Source: Flavobacterium sp. Root420 (GTDB taxonomy: Bacteria > Bacteroidota > Bacteroidia > Flavobacteriales > Flavobacteriaceae). Taken from it: a stretch of DNA of 64,000 nucleotides. The stretch lies in contig NZ_LMEF01000001.1 of assembly GCF_001427905.1 (NCBI RefSeq), positions 62,394 through 126,393 of the forward strand, in the 5' to 3' direction. Shown one piece after another: positions 26,208 through 35,308 of this stretch. Position numbers and translations under genes: made by a program. The notes below the pieces were generated by a model, which saw nothing but the letters and a program-made list of their open reading frames with translations, was not told the origin of the DNA and searched no databases. The first letter of the stretch is position 1. Every line of letters begins with the position of its first letter.

Positions 26208-27251
26208 ATGTCAATAAACTTATTTAGACCTTATTTATTTACCGGATTGCACATTCTAAGCTGGTTATTATTAGGATTCATTATGTTATTTTACATCCCA
26301 ATAACCTGGAATGTGGTACTGCCCTCTGTCTTTTGGCTTTGGCAGATGATTATCTTAGTTTTATTAATAATTCTTTTTTATTCCAATGCTAAAATCATAG
26401 TTCCAAAAACTATTATAAAAGATAATACATCTCCGTTTTTAATTTGGGCTTTCCTTACCATTTTTGTAATGCAGCTTATTGCCTATTTTTATACTTCAGA
26501 GACAGATCTTCATACTAAAGTCAGTGAAGTCTTAGGATTTAAAAAATATAGAAATCCCTATTTTGACAATTATGTACTCATGCTGACATTGCTGGTTTTA
26601 GGAATCAGCACCAGTTGGTCGATGCTCCAATATTGGCAGAAAGCAGCACAACACAAACAAAAGCTTGAACAGGATAAAACGGTAGCAGAATTGGCAATGC
26701 TCAAGGCGCAAATCAATCCACATTTTTTCTTTAATTCGCTTAACAGTATTTATTCGCTTACCTATACTAATATAGAAGATTCCAGAAATGCCCTGCACAC
26801 TTTAAGCCGAATGATGCGCTATCTGCTTTACAGTACAGAAGAAAGAACCACATTACTAAAAGAAGCTGAGTTTATGAAGGATTTTATTGCCTTGATGAAA
26901 CTTCGTGCCAATAATAAACTAACGATTACAACAAACATCCCTGAAAAAATACACGATTATCCAATTGTTCCTATGTTATTATTACCTTTAGTAGAAAATG
27001 CTTTTAAACACGGTGTTCACGCTACTGATAAAAGTGAAATACATATTTCGCTTTCGCAGAATGGAAGTGATCTTACATTTGAAGTAGAAAATACCTATTT
27101 CGAAAAATCTTCTACAACAAATGAAGGTGGCATCGGGCTAACCAATACAAAACGCAGACTTCATTTAATTTATCCAAACAAACATTCCCTAAAAACCGAA
27201 ATTGGCGAAAATGGCATGTATAACGTAAAACTGCAAATAACTTTAGAATAA
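26208..27251 (+). CDS. LytS/YehU-type sensor histidine kinase
   Basis: A 347-residue kinase with four N-terminal membrane helices (about 10-145), a short coiled coil, and a His_kinase (PF06580) domain whose phospho-acceptor is His172 in KAQINPHFFFNSLNSI. The ATP-binding part has PMLLLPLVENAFKHG and GGIGLTNTKRRL. It shares one base with the next gene, a LytTR regulator, its sure partner. The signal sensed is unknown. It is divergent from the RND operon, which may be a target. Confidence 0.92.
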   Translation: MSINLFRPYLFTGLHILSWLLLGFIMLFYIPITWNVVLPSVFWLWQMIILVLLIILFYSNAKIIVPKTIIKDNTSPFLIWAFLTIFVMQLIAYFYTSETDLHTKVSEVLGFKKYRNPYFDNYVLMLTLLVLGISTSWSMLQYWQKAAQHKQKLEQDKTVAELAMLKAQINPHFFFNSLNSIYSLTYTNIEDSRNALHTLSRMMRYLLYSTEERTTLLKEAEFMKDFIALMKLRANNKLTITTNIPEKIHDYPIVPMLLLPLVENAFKHGVHATDKSEIHISLSQNGSDLTFEVENTYFEKSSTTNEGGIGLTNTKRRLHLIYPNKHSLKTEIGENGMYNVKLQITLE

Positions 27252-27982
27252 TGACAACACTAAGATGTATAGCAGTTGATGATGAGCCTCTCGCATTAAA
27301 ATTGGTCGAAACCTTTATCGGGCAGACGCCTTTTTTGGAATTAATTTCCAGTTATGACAATGCGGTTGAAGCTATGGGTGTAATTCGCGAAAAACAGCCG
27401 GATTTAGTTTTCTTAGATATCAATATGCCCAATTTGACCGGAATGGAATTGGCGAGACTTTTACAGGAGCAGTCGGGATCATTGCCGAAAATTGTTTTTA
27501 CAACGGCTTATAATCATTATGCAATTGAAGGTTACAGAGTGAATGCGGTTGATTATCTTTTAAAACCTTTTAGCTACGAAGAATTTTTACGTGCAGCTAA
27601 TAAAGTATTGCAGATTACCCAGGAAACTTTAAATGACCATCCGCAAGCTAATCCTGAAGATGATTTTATCTTTTTGAAAGTGGAATATCAATGGGTAAAA
27701 GTAAATTTAAAAGACATTTTATATATCGAAAGTTTAAAAGATTATGTCAAAGTGCATCTTGAAAATTCAGATAAAGCTTTGATGTCATTGATTTCATTAA
27801 AAGCTTTGGAAGAAAAATTGCCATCTTCAAAATTTATGCGAATGAATCGTTCGTTTATCGTTTCCCTTGAAAAAATAAATGCCATCAGTAAGAATTCAAT
27901 CTTTATTAATAAAGTAGAAATAACTGTTGGTGAACAATACAAGGAAACATTTAAGGTAATTGTAGATAAATGGATAAAATAA
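27251..27982 (+). CDS. LytTR family response regulator
   Basis: A 243-residue regulator. The receiver domain (1-125) has Asp9-Asp10-Asp11 type acidic residues in AVDDEP and phospho-acceptor Asp56 in FLDINMP, with Lys in LLKPFSYEEF. The LytTR DNA-binding domain follows (about 138-240; LYIESLKDYVKVHL and FMRMNRSFIVSLEKI). Its ATG overlaps the TAA of the kinase gene. It would bind paired direct repeats at its targets. Confidence 0.93.
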   Translation: MTTLRCIAVDDEPLALKLVETFIGQTPFLELISSYDNAVEAMGVIREKQPDLVFLDINMPNLTGMELARLLQEQSGSLPKIVFTTAYNHYAIEGYRVNAVDYLLKPFSYEEFLRAANKVLQITQETLNDHPQANPEDDFIFLKVEYQWVKVNLKDILYIESLKDYVKVHLENSDKALMSLISLKALEEKLPSSKFMRMNRSFIVSLEKINAISKNSIFINKVEITVGEQYKETFKVIVDKWIK

Positions 27983-27999
27983 TTTAGCAGATGCAGTAA

Positions 28000-28199
28000 G
28001 TCCCAGTGGGACGACATACTTATAGAATTTATAAGGTTCGTGTGTAGAGTCCTAGCGGGACGCCATATTTATAGAATTTTATACGTTTTGAGAATAGAGC
28101 CCCAGCGGGGCGAAATATCCCGCAATACATATCGCTCCGCTGGAGCTTTGAATCCGATCACATTTTATTAGCTATAAACATAACGCTCCTATGGAGCTG
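28000..28199. repeat. REP-like array of GTCCCAGCGGGAC units
   Basis: Three palindromic cores at about 28000, 28049 and 28099 (GTCCCAGTGGGAC, GTCCTAGCGGGAC, GCCCCAGCGGGGC) are spaced 49-50 bases apart, with the first two followed by a CATA(C/T)TTATAGAATTT-type spacer. Two further cores of GCTCC...GGAGC type lie at 28134-28146 and 28187-28199. There is no ORF. This is a REP-like intergenic array. Confidence 0.75.
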
Positions 28200-28276
28200 T
28201 TCTTAAATATTTTACAAAAATATCTTTAAAATAAGTGCTTGCACCTTTTTTAATTACATAATAAATTTCAAATCAC

Positions 28277-28570
28277 ATGGAAAAAAGAAGCAATAAATAT
28301 TACTTAACATTAAGTTTAAAAGAATACGCAAACGGCGAAAACCAGCCTGCAAAAGAACTCGGTATAGAATTTGGTAATCACGATGAAATATTTGATATCA
28401 TTGAAAAAATAAAAGCTAAAAACTTATTTGACAATGAATCTGAAGCGATACAATTTGCATTGGGGTTGAAATTATTTGGAGAAATAAAATTAAAGTATCG
28501 AAAGAATCCTTTATTTGATGAATTGAATGAAGTGTTTCCTGTTTTTATGAAGAAGTTGAAAAGTTTGTGA
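28277..28570 (+). CDS. conserved hypothetical protein, 97 residues
   Basis: A 97-residue soluble protein, mostly alpha-helical, with acidic and basic residues mixed. The start MEKRSNKYYLTLSLKEYANGE is followed by a segment DIIEKIKAKNLFDNESEAIQFALGLKLFGEI that resembles helical repressor-like or antitoxin-like small proteins, but I find no defining motif. It stands alone between two repeat elements. No function is proposed. Confidence 0.65.
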   Translation: MEKRSNKYYLTLSLKEYANGENQPAKELGIEFGNHDEIFDIIEKIKAKNLFDNESEAIQFALGLKLFGEIKLKYRKNPLFDELNEVFPVFMKKLKSL

Positions 28571-28591
28571 TATTATTTCTTCAACACAATA

Positions 28592-28722
28592 TTGTCATTC
28601 CGAGGCTCGAGACTCGAGCGATAGCGACTGGCGAATCAAATCACACATGTAGCTCGACAAAGATTGTCTACTTTTCTATGCCGGAGTTACTTGCGGGGAT
28701 TCCTCGTGCCTCGGAATGACAA
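28592..28722. repeat. inverted-repeat element A (gene-less)
   Basis: A 131-bp element with 15-bp perfect terminal inverted repeats (TTGTCATTCCGAGGC at 28592-28606, inverted at 28708-28722). The interior holds TCACAC and CTCGACAAAGATTG, which are also in the element at 59562-59660 in reverse orientation. Its TGTCAT ends match those of the GIY-YIG element at 63129-63612. It has no ORF and looks like a non-autonomous copy. Confidence 0.7.
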
Positions 28723-28747
28723 AGATTACGGAAGAAATGGCATTAAC

Positions 28748-28779
28748 AAAAAACGCTTCAGATATCTGAAGCGTTTTTT
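28748..28779. terminator. bidirectional terminator
   Basis: A perfect palindrome: six A, CGCTTCAGATATCTGAAGCG, six T. It follows the 28277 gene on the + strand and the thioredoxin-like gene on the - strand. Confidence 0.85.
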
Positions 28780-28802
28780 GTATTAATGAAAGATAAATAA
28801 AT

Positions 28803-29414
28803 TTAAGCTTTTGCTTTTCTTTTAACTGTACATCCAATTTCTTTTGTTTGTGTAATCGCTGGTTTTTGATTGCTTTTTAATGATGCAATCACATCTTCAG
28901 CATATTTCGTTTTTTGTGCATTGTTTCCTTCCGGATCGTTATCGATAGCACCTACATATTCTACCACATTTCCTTTAGCCGTTTTTGATACGATAAAAAT
29001 ATGCGGTGTACGCTTTGCACCATATTGATCGGTAATTTTTTGTCCTGCATCAAATAAATACGGGAAAGGGTATTTTTTATTTTTGGCCAATTCCTGCATT
29101 TTCTCGAAAGTATCTGCTGTAGAAGCTTCCGGATCATTAGGATTGATAGCAATTACAGGATATCCTTGTGGTCTGAATTTATTATCCAGATCAATTATTC
29201 TTTGCTCATAACCAACAGCGTACGGACAAGTATTGCAGGTAAAAACTACAATATAACCTTTTGCTTTTGGAAAACTGGTAAACGAAACATCTTTGCCATC
29301 AATATTTTTCAATTTAAAATCTGGTGCAGTATCTCCAGCTTTAAGGGTTGCATTTTGCGCCTGAGAAAGAAAGGCAGAAAACGCCAGCATAACTAAAAGG
29401 ATTATTTTTTTCAT
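28803..29414 (-). CDS. secreted thioredoxin-like/redoxin protein
   Basis: A 203-residue protein with a signal peptide (1-19, SAFLSQAQ) and an AhpC/TSA-like thioredoxin fold. The active-site motif is FTCNTCPYAVGYE (CNTC in a CxxC arrangement), and YGAKRTPHIFIV supplies the cis-proline region. It probably acts as a periplasmic thiol oxidoreductase or peroxiredoxin. It is second in an operon behind a TlpA-like gene, 12 bases apart. Confidence 0.87.
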   Translation of the reverse strand: MKKIILLVMLAFSAFLSQAQNATLKAGDTAPDFKLKNIDGKDVSFTSFPKAKGYIVVFTCNTCPYAVGYEQRIIDLDNKFRPQGYPVIAINPNDPEASTADTFEKMQELAKNKKYPFPYLFDAGQKITDQYGAKRTPHIFIVSKTAKGNVVEYVGAIDNDPEGNNAQKTKYAEDVIASLKSNQKPAITQTKEIGCTVKRKAKA

Positions 29415-29426
29415 GGTTTTAATAGT

Positions 29427-29909
29427 TTACAGTTTTTTATATTCAGTTACTAATTGTTCATAGGTAAATTCACTTTCGACAAATTTTCGTTTATCCCCTT
29501 TGATGAAAAGCGTTGCCGGAATACTACCCGACCACGATGGATCAATACGATCGATATATTCTTGTGGACTGCTTTCATTCAGCAAAAAAACTTCATTTTT
29601 TAGATTTTTTCTTTTGACAAATGGTACAACAGCGGAGCTTAGTTTTGATTTAAAGTCAACGCTAACCAACAATACTTTCACTTTTTCCGATTTATAGTCG
29701 CTCTGAAGTTTTTCAAAATGAGGCAATTCCTTAATACATGGCGCACACCAGGTTGCCCAAAAGTTAACGACATAAGTACTGTCTTTTCCGTTTTTTACTC
29801 TTTCATTAAGCTGGTCAATATTTAGCAGTTTTACATTTTGGCTGTAAGCCGAAAACGAAAAAGCCAGGAATAAAAAGGCACAGATAGTGAATGTTTGAAT
29901 TTTCATCAT
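29427..29909 (-). CDS. TlpA-like thiol-disulfide oxidoreductase
   Basis: A 160-residue protein with a signal peptide (1-23) and a TlpA/ResA-type thioredoxin domain. FWATWCAPCIKELPHFEKL carries the CxPC active site (WCAPC), and IPATLFIKGDKRKFVE the cis-Pro region. It reduces disulfides or haem-associated cysteines in the periplasm. Length is normal. First gene of the two-gene redox operon; the two products probably share substrates. Confidence 0.9.
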   Translation of the reverse strand: MMKIQTFTICAFLFLAFSFSAYSQNVKLLNIDQLNERVKNGKDSTYVVNFWATWCAPCIKELPHFEKLQSDYKSEKVKVLLVSVDFKSKLSSAVVPFVKRKNLKNEVFLLNESSPQEYIDRIDPSWSGSIPATLFIKGDKRKFVESEFTYEQLVTEYKKL

Positions 29910-30118
29910 ACCATTAAAGGGTTTGTTTATGAATTATCCTTACAAATATAAACGATAAGTTTTTTCGCAGTTGTTAATAAAAGTTTAATACCGAAATTTA
30001 TTCTCGTTAAAATATTTCAGAATTAAATCGTTTTCGCTTTTTTAAGGACTTTTTAAGCAACTAAAAATTGTCTCACCAAATTTCAATTCGTAAATTAGCA
30101 AAAACAAAATTGATCCGA

Positions 30119-30955
30119 ATGATAGTGCTTACGTTTACCCTGATTATGCTTCTTGGCGCTTTTTTAGCCGGTTTTATTGGTTCATTATCAGGATTGGGGG
30201 GCGGTATCATTATCATTCCGCTTTTAACTGTCATTTTGGGAGTTGATATTCATTATGCTATTGGCGCGGCTTTGGTTTCTGTAATTGCAACCTCATCGGG
30301 TTCTGCTGCGGCTTATGTTCGGGAAGGAATTACCAATATGCGTTTAGGGATTTTCCTTGAAATCGCTACCACAATTGGCGCTGTTTGCGGGGCGCTACTC
30401 TCTACTATTGCTCCTACTTCTTTCATTGCCGTTTTATTCGGAATGACTTTGATTTTTTCTGCTATAAATTCCCTTCTAAAAAAAGAAGAACATATTGTAT
30501 TGGAATCAAGTTCGTTAGCAAAAAAACTAAGATTACAAGCTACCTATCCATCACACGACGGCGAAGTTATCCGTTACGGAACCAAAAATGTGATTGGCGG
30601 TTTCAGTATGATGGGAATTGCCGGAATGATGTCGGGATTGCTCGGAATCGGTTCCGGTGCTTTTAAAGTAATTGCGATGGATAATATTATGAAAATTCCG
30701 TTTAAAGTTTCAACTACAACCAGCAATTTTATGATGGGCGTTACGGCAATGGCGAGTTCAGTGATTTATATTCAGAAAGGTTATATCGAACCCGGAATTT
30801 GTATGCCGGTCGTTATTGGCGTTTTGTTTGGCGCTATGGCCGGAGCCAAAATATTAGTAAAAACAAACCCAAAAAAACTCAGAATCTTTTTTGCCTGCCT
30901 GATTTTTGTTTTGGCTGTGAATATGATTTATAACGGACTAAATGGAAAAATCTAA
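30119..30955 (+). CDS. TauE/SafE family anion exporter
   Basis: An inner-membrane protein of 278 residues from the ATG at 30119; a TTG at 30068 would add 17 charged residues and is less likely. Eight or so membrane helices, with the family repeats LSGLGGGIIIIPLL near the N-terminus and GLLGIGSGAFKVIAM in the middle. This family moves sulfite, sulfoacetate or related anions. It overlaps the DUF1634 gene by 14 bases, a common pairing. Confidence 0.88.
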   Translation: MIVLTFTLIMLLGAFLAGFIGSLSGLGGGIIIIPLLTVILGVDIHYAIGAALVSVIATSSGSAAAYVREGITNMRLGIFLEIATTIGAVCGALLSTIAPTSFIAVLFGMTLIFSAINSLLKKEEHIVLESSSLAKKLRLQATYPSHDGEVIRYGTKNVIGGFSMMGIAGMMSGLLGIGSGAFKVIAMDNIMKIPFKVSTTTSNFMMGVTAMASSVIYIQKGYIEPGICMPVVIGVLFGAMAGAKILVKTNPKKLRIFFACLIFVLAVNMIYNGLNGKI

Positions 30956-31349
30956 AAGTATGCAAAACGAAAAATTCGGAGAAAAAGATTTTCAAACCAT
31001 AATAGGAAATTTGTTGCGTTACGGCGTTTGGACTTCCTTATCAGTGGCATTTATTGGCGGAATTGTTTATTTGATGGGACACAGCACCGATATCGAAAAC
31101 TACTCAGTATTTCATGAAAATGACCGAAATATATTTGAAGTAATTGGAGCTATTTATAAAGGTGTTGCGCAGGGAAAAGGAGAATCGCTGATCTTTTTCG
31201 GAATTATTTTACTTTTTCTGACGCCTGTATTTCGCGTTTTACTTTCTTTATTTTCTTTCCTTCTGGAGAAAGATTATCTTTATGTTGTGATTACGCTGAT
31301 TGTTATTCTGATTATTTTGATCAGTGTTTCGTTTGGCTTCTCACATTAA
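30942..31349 (+). CDS. DUF1634 family membrane protein
   Basis: A 135-residue protein with three predicted membrane helices (about 28-47, 82-103, 109-130). The pattern LLRYGVWTSLSVAFIGGIVYL and TPVFRVLLSLFSFLLEKD is typical of DUF1634. Its start lies inside the end of the TauE/SafE gene, so it is translationally coupled and probably a transporter subunit. The ATG at 30942 or one six codons later may be used. Confidence 0.82.
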   Translation: MEKSKSMQNEKFGEKDFQTIIGNLLRYGVWTSLSVAFIGGIVYLMGHSTDIENYSVFHENDRNIFEVIGAIYKGVAQGKGESLIFFGIILLFLTPVFRVLLSLFSFLLEKDYLYVVITLIVILIILISVSFGFSH

Positions 31350-31351
31350 AA

Positions 31352-31500
31352 ATTGCTGTAAGCTATAAGCTGTAGGCTTTAGGCTTTTTAAAAAAGCTTA
31401 AGGCATAGTGCTTAAAACAAAAAAAATAATTGCTATAAGCATTAGCTGTAGGCTATCCAAAAAAGCTTACTGCTTATAGCTTATAGCCTAATGCCTAAAA
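31352..31500. repeat. AGCTATAAGCTGTAGGC-type repeats
   Basis: Two similar blocks contain TATAAGC, CTGTAGGCT and AAAAAAGCTTA units in direct and inverted order, so the region can form several hairpins. It separates DUF1634 from the LLM gene and ends at its start codon. Related sequence appears inside the CzcB signal peptide at 44522-44558. Confidence 0.65.
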
Positions 31501-31503
31501 AAA

Positions 31504-32526
31504 ATGGAAATAGGAATTGACAGTTTTGCTTCGGCAATGTACGGCGACAACAATACTTTGAGTAGCGTTGATGCAATGGAACAATTACTCCAAAGAATCG
31601 AACTTGCCGATCAGGTTGGTTTGGATGTTTTTGGAATTGGGGAACATCATAAAAAAGAGTTTTTAGACTCGGCTACTGTGGTCATATTAAGTGCTGCTGC
31701 TGCGAGAACAAAAAACATCCGATTAGCCAGTGCCGTCTCCGTTTTGAGTGCTGCCGATCCGGTGAGAGTGTATCAAAGTTTTGCGACTTTGGATTTGATT
31801 TCAAAAGGTCGCGCCGAAATTGTAGTGGGCCGTGGTTCTTCTATTGAAGCCTATCCCCTTTTCGGATTTAATCTGAATGATTATGATGCGCTTTTCAAAG
31901 AGAAATTAGAATTATTTCTTCAAATTCGGGACAATGAATTTGTAACCTGGTCAGGGAAATTTCGTCCTGCAATAAATAATCTTCCAATTTATCCAAGAAC
32001 AGTACAGGAAAAATTACCTGTTTGGCTGGGAGTTGGAGGGACTCCGGAATCTTTTATAAGAGCAGGATCTTTAGGTTTACCTTTAATGGTGGCTATAATT
32101 GGAGGACAAACACACCGTTTTCGTCCACTTATTGATTTATACCGACAAGCCGGAGCTGCTGCAGGATACAAACCTAAAGAATTGAAAGTTGGAATACATT
32201 CTCCTGGTTATGTTGGAACTTCAACAGAAAAAGCCATAGATGAATATTATCCGGGTTACGCCGAACTTTGGACAAAATTAGGGCTAGAACGCGGTTGGCC
32301 GCCCGTTACAAAAGCCAAATTTGACGGACTTATTGATGATGACGGTGTTTTAATTGTTGGAAGTCCGGAACGTGTTGCAGAGAAGTTATCAAGACACAGC
32401 GAATCTCTGGGAGGTGTAGACCGATTCACTTTCCAAATGGATAATGCGGGATTAACACACAAACAATTAATGAATGCGATAGAACTCATCGGTACAAAAG
32501 TGATCCCGTTACTTAAAAAAGGGTAA
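31504..32526 (+). CDS. LLM class flavin-dependent oxidoreductase
   Basis: A 340-residue luciferase-like monooxygenase (bacterial luciferase TIM barrel). MEIGIDSFASAMYGD begins the first strand, GEHHKKEFLDSATVVI holds the His that contacts flavin, and GRAEIVVGRGSSIEAYPLFG the phosphate-binding part. It uses FMN supplied by a reductase; the substrate is unknown. It is monocistronic. Confidence 0.9.
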   Translation: MEIGIDSFASAMYGDNNTLSSVDAMEQLLQRIELADQVGLDVFGIGEHHKKEFLDSATVVILSAAAARTKNIRLASAVSVLSAADPVRVYQSFATLDLISKGRAEIVVGRGSSIEAYPLFGFNLNDYDALFKEKLELFLQIRDNEFVTWSGKFRPAINNLPIYPRTVQEKLPVWLGVGGTPESFIRAGSLGLPLMVAIIGGQTHRFRPLIDLYRQAGAAAGYKPKELKVGIHSPGYVGTSTEKAIDEYYPGYAELWTKLGLERGWPPVTKAKFDGLIDDDGVLIVGSPERVAEKLSRHSESLGGVDRFTFQMDNAGLTHKQLMNAIELIGTKVIPLLKKG

Positions 32527-32630
32527 TTTTTGCCACAGATTACACAGATTACACAGATTAAAAGGATTTTCTTAAACTATGAGATGACACCTTTGAACCT
32601 TTGCTCCCCTGTCCCTTTGAACCTATTAAA

Positions 32631-32665
32631 TACAAAAACATCCGCCAATGGTGGATGTTTTTGTA
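32631..32665. terminator. bidirectional terminator between LLM and TonB receptor genes
   Basis: A 16-bp stem (32631-32646 with 32650-32665, one G-T wobble) with a 3-base loop sits between convergent genes. Just before it, ACAGATTAC is tandemly repeated at about 32530-32560. Confidence 0.8.
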
Positions 32666-32681
32666 TTTAATCTTCTAAAAA

Positions 32682-35129
32682 TTAAAACTTGTAAGTTACC
32701 CCAACTCTAAAGTTTCTTGGTGCTTCTGTCTGCCAGTAATAAGCAGAAAGCCATTCATAATAAGAACCACTGTAAAGGTATTTATCCAAAATATTGAAAA
32801 CATTCGCAGTAACTTTTACTTTTCCTGTTTCATAAGATAAACCTCCGTCTAATTTAAAGTATGATGGTAATTTTTGAAGCCCTGCACTCCAGGTATCTGT
32901 TTGGCGTCCGTCAAGGAAAGTTCCTCCTAAAGAAACTCCAAATCCTTTAATTTTTCCGCTTTGCACTGTATAATTTAACCATGCATTTGCTGTATGTTTT
33001 GAATATCCAGGAACAATATCTCCTTTGTTAATACCAGTTGCAGCAGAAACTGCCGGATCAACTTCATTTACGATAGACTCAGTAAAAGCATAATTTGCAA
33101 TTAAATTAAGTCCGTCGAATAATTTTCCTCTTAAATCAAACTCAATTCCTTGAGCTCTTTTCTCTCCTAAAACAACACTATATTGCTCTCCCGGTGTATT
33201 AGCCGGATCAGAAGTAAGTTCGTTTTTCTTTAAAATGCTGTACGCTGCTAAAGTAGTACTCCATGAACCGTCGAACCAGTCTTTTTTGATACCAAATTCA
33301 ACGTTGTTACCAGTTAATGGTTTTACACTTTCACCGCTTTTAATAATTCCTGATTGTGGTGTAAAAGCCTGATCATATAATCCATAAACAGCAAGACTTT
33401 CGGTTACCGAATAACTAATTCCGATACGTGGTGTAATATGGCTATCGGAAATTGGAGCTCCGCCCCAGCTTGCCTGACTAATCCAGGTATATCTTCCTGC
33501 AAGTGTCAGTCTCAATTTATTTTGAAAGAAACCAATTTCGTCCTGAATATATCCTGCTGCATACTCTGAATTCATTAAACCTCCAGCATTTTTAGCTCTA
33601 ATTGAAAGAGGTATTGTGTGATCAAAAGCAGGAAAACCATTAGATGGTACACCATAATTTGGACTGTAAACATTAAACGGCTCATCAACAGTATCAAGAT
33701 CGTGAGATTGTCCCCAATCTGCTGCATAATCTTTATTTCCTAAATCTACTCCACTTAATATTTTGTGGCTAACAGCTCCTGTATTGAATTTTCCATTTAA
33801 GAAAATTTGCCCCAAATACATATTGCTTTCTGCATCCCAAATACCAGCATTTCTAATAATTTCACCCGCTGCAAGACTTCCTTCCGGAACACCGTTAAAA
33901 TCTCTGTCTACAGGTCCAGGACCTACAACACCTGGCCATGAACTATATCCTTGTTGAATGTATTTAAAATAAGAAGTCTGTGCAGTTAATTTCCATTTGT
34001 CATCAAACTTGTGCTCAAACATCAAATATCCACTATGATCCTGAATATTAGTATCAGGCAATCCTGGTTGTGTCATGGTAAATCCAACAGGCAAAGTTCC
34101 ATATCCTTCAGACGCAGGTCCGAAAACATAGTATGAACCAACTTCAGTCATATTAGCATACTGAAAATTATATTCAGCCGTAACTTTCGTTTTATCATCA
34201 ATTTGATATGAAATTACCGGAGCAAGAACATAACGGTTATTGTGCTCAAATGCACGGTGCGAACCTTTGTTTTGAGCAGCTCCGTTAAATCTGTACAATA
34301 ATTTTCCTTTTTTATCTAATTTACCATCAAGATCAATACTAACTCTGTAAAAATCGTAGCTACCGCCAAGAACAGATACCTCACCTTTTGTGATTCCGGT
34401 TGGCTTTTTAGTCACCACATTATAAAGTCCGCTTGGATCTCCGCTTGAAAGCATAAATCCTGCCGGTCCTTTTACAAATTCGATATGATCTACAAAACTC
34501 ATATCTTCAGTTAATGGTCCCCAGAAAGAAGAAACTACATTAAATCCGTTACGGAATGCCTGAATTTGCGAACCACGCATGGTAATATTAGTATACAAAT
34601 CTCCCCAGTGCTCCAAACGTACAGCACCACTTACGTTACGAATTACTCCGTCGCTCATACTTGTAATTTGTTGATCTTTTAAAGTCTGACCACTCACAAT
34701 TTGAATGTTCTGTGGAATCTCTAAAACAGGTGTTTGAAGACGCAAAGACAAAGAAGGCTTGTCTTGCTTGTATTTATTTTTTGTAATAACAACTTCTTCA
34801 AGATCTTCCTGACTTTCAGAAAGTGAGAAATTTTTAGTTGTAGTTTGTTTCGATTTTACAACAATATTATCTTCAACTGCATGAATTCCTACAGCACGAA
34901 TGCTAATTACATAAGTTCCTGGTTTCACACTTTTAATCTCGTATTGTCCATTTGAATTAGTGACAGCAGTATACTTCGTTCCTTTAAGAGCAACAGCAAT
35001 GTTTTCTGCAGGAACATTTCCACTTAAGGAAATTTTTCCGGTAACTTTTCCAAGCTCCTGACTCATCATGTTTAGTGAGCTCAAAAGCAAGATAAAAAAG
35101 AAAACTTTTTTTATGGTTTGAATATTCAT
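32682..35129 (-). CDS. TonB-dependent siderophore receptor
   Basis: An 815-residue outer-membrane receptor. The signal peptide MNIQTIKKVFFFILLLSSLN is followed by a carboxypeptidase-regulatory-like domain (about 25-110), a TonB-box-containing linker, a plug (about 120-240: SMSDGVIRNVSGAVRLEHWGD) and a 22-strand barrel ending FRVGVTYKF. I chose the ATG at 35129: the one at 35159 lies inside the -7 box of a clear promoter. Iron-siderophore uptake is the family role; the ligand is unknown. No Fur box was recognised with confidence. Confidence 0.92.
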   Translation of the reverse strand: MNIQTIKKVFFFILLLSSLNMMSQELGKVTGKISLSGNVPAENIAVALKGTKYTAVTNSNGQYEIKSVKPGTYVISIRAVGIHAVEDNIVVKSKQTTTKNFSLSESQEDLEEVVITKNKYKQDKPSLSLRLQTPVLEIPQNIQIVSGQTLKDQQITSMSDGVIRNVSGAVRLEHWGDLYTNITMRGSQIQAFRNGFNVVSSFWGPLTEDMSFVDHIEFVKGPAGFMLSSGDPSGLYNVVTKKPTGITKGEVSVLGGSYDFYRVSIDLDGKLDKKGKLLYRFNGAAQNKGSHRAFEHNNRYVLAPVISYQIDDKTKVTAEYNFQYANMTEVGSYYVFGPASEGYGTLPVGFTMTQPGLPDTNIQDHSGYLMFEHKFDDKWKLTAQTSYFKYIQQGYSSWPGVVGPGPVDRDFNGVPEGSLAAGEIIRNAGIWDAESNMYLGQIFLNGKFNTGAVSHKILSGVDLGNKDYAADWGQSHDLDTVDEPFNVYSPNYGVPSNGFPAFDHTIPLSIRAKNAGGLMNSEYAAGYIQDEIGFFQNKLRLTLAGRYTWISQASWGGAPISDSHITPRIGISYSVTESLAVYGLYDQAFTPQSGIIKSGESVKPLTGNNVEFGIKKDWFDGSWSTTLAAYSILKKNELTSDPANTPGEQYSVVLGEKRAQGIEFDLRGKLFDGLNLIANYAFTESIVNEVDPAVSAATGINKGDIVPGYSKHTANAWLNYTVQSGKIKGFGVSLGGTFLDGRQTDTWSAGLQKLPSYFKLDGGLSYETGKVKVTANVFNILDKYLYSGSYYEWLSAYYWQTEAPRNFRVGVTYKF

Positions 35130-35156
35130 TTTGGGTAGGGTTAAAATTTTATGTCG

Positions 35157-35188
35157 CAAAAGTATGGTCTAAAATCTTGTTTTCCAAA
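35157..35188 (-). promoter_or_regulatory. promoter of the TonB receptor gene
   Basis: On the - strand TTTGG (35184-35188) is followed by TACTTTTG (35157-35164), giving the TTTG-N19/20-TAnnTTTG consensus. The transcript would start near 35150, so only the downstream ATG at 35129 can be used. Confidence 0.75.
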
Positions 35189-35308
35189 TTATTTTTAATG
35201 ATTCTAAATAAACATAGTGTTTTATATCCTCATCTTTTATTTATCAAACAAACCTTAAAACCGATATTCTGCTTATCTTTAATGTGATAAACAAAATCTA
35301 CTTCACAG

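Noticed and set aside
28000..28199. CRISPR array
   Set aside because: The periodic units share their spacer sequence and number only three; the repeats are palindromic REP-like cores, with no cas genes.
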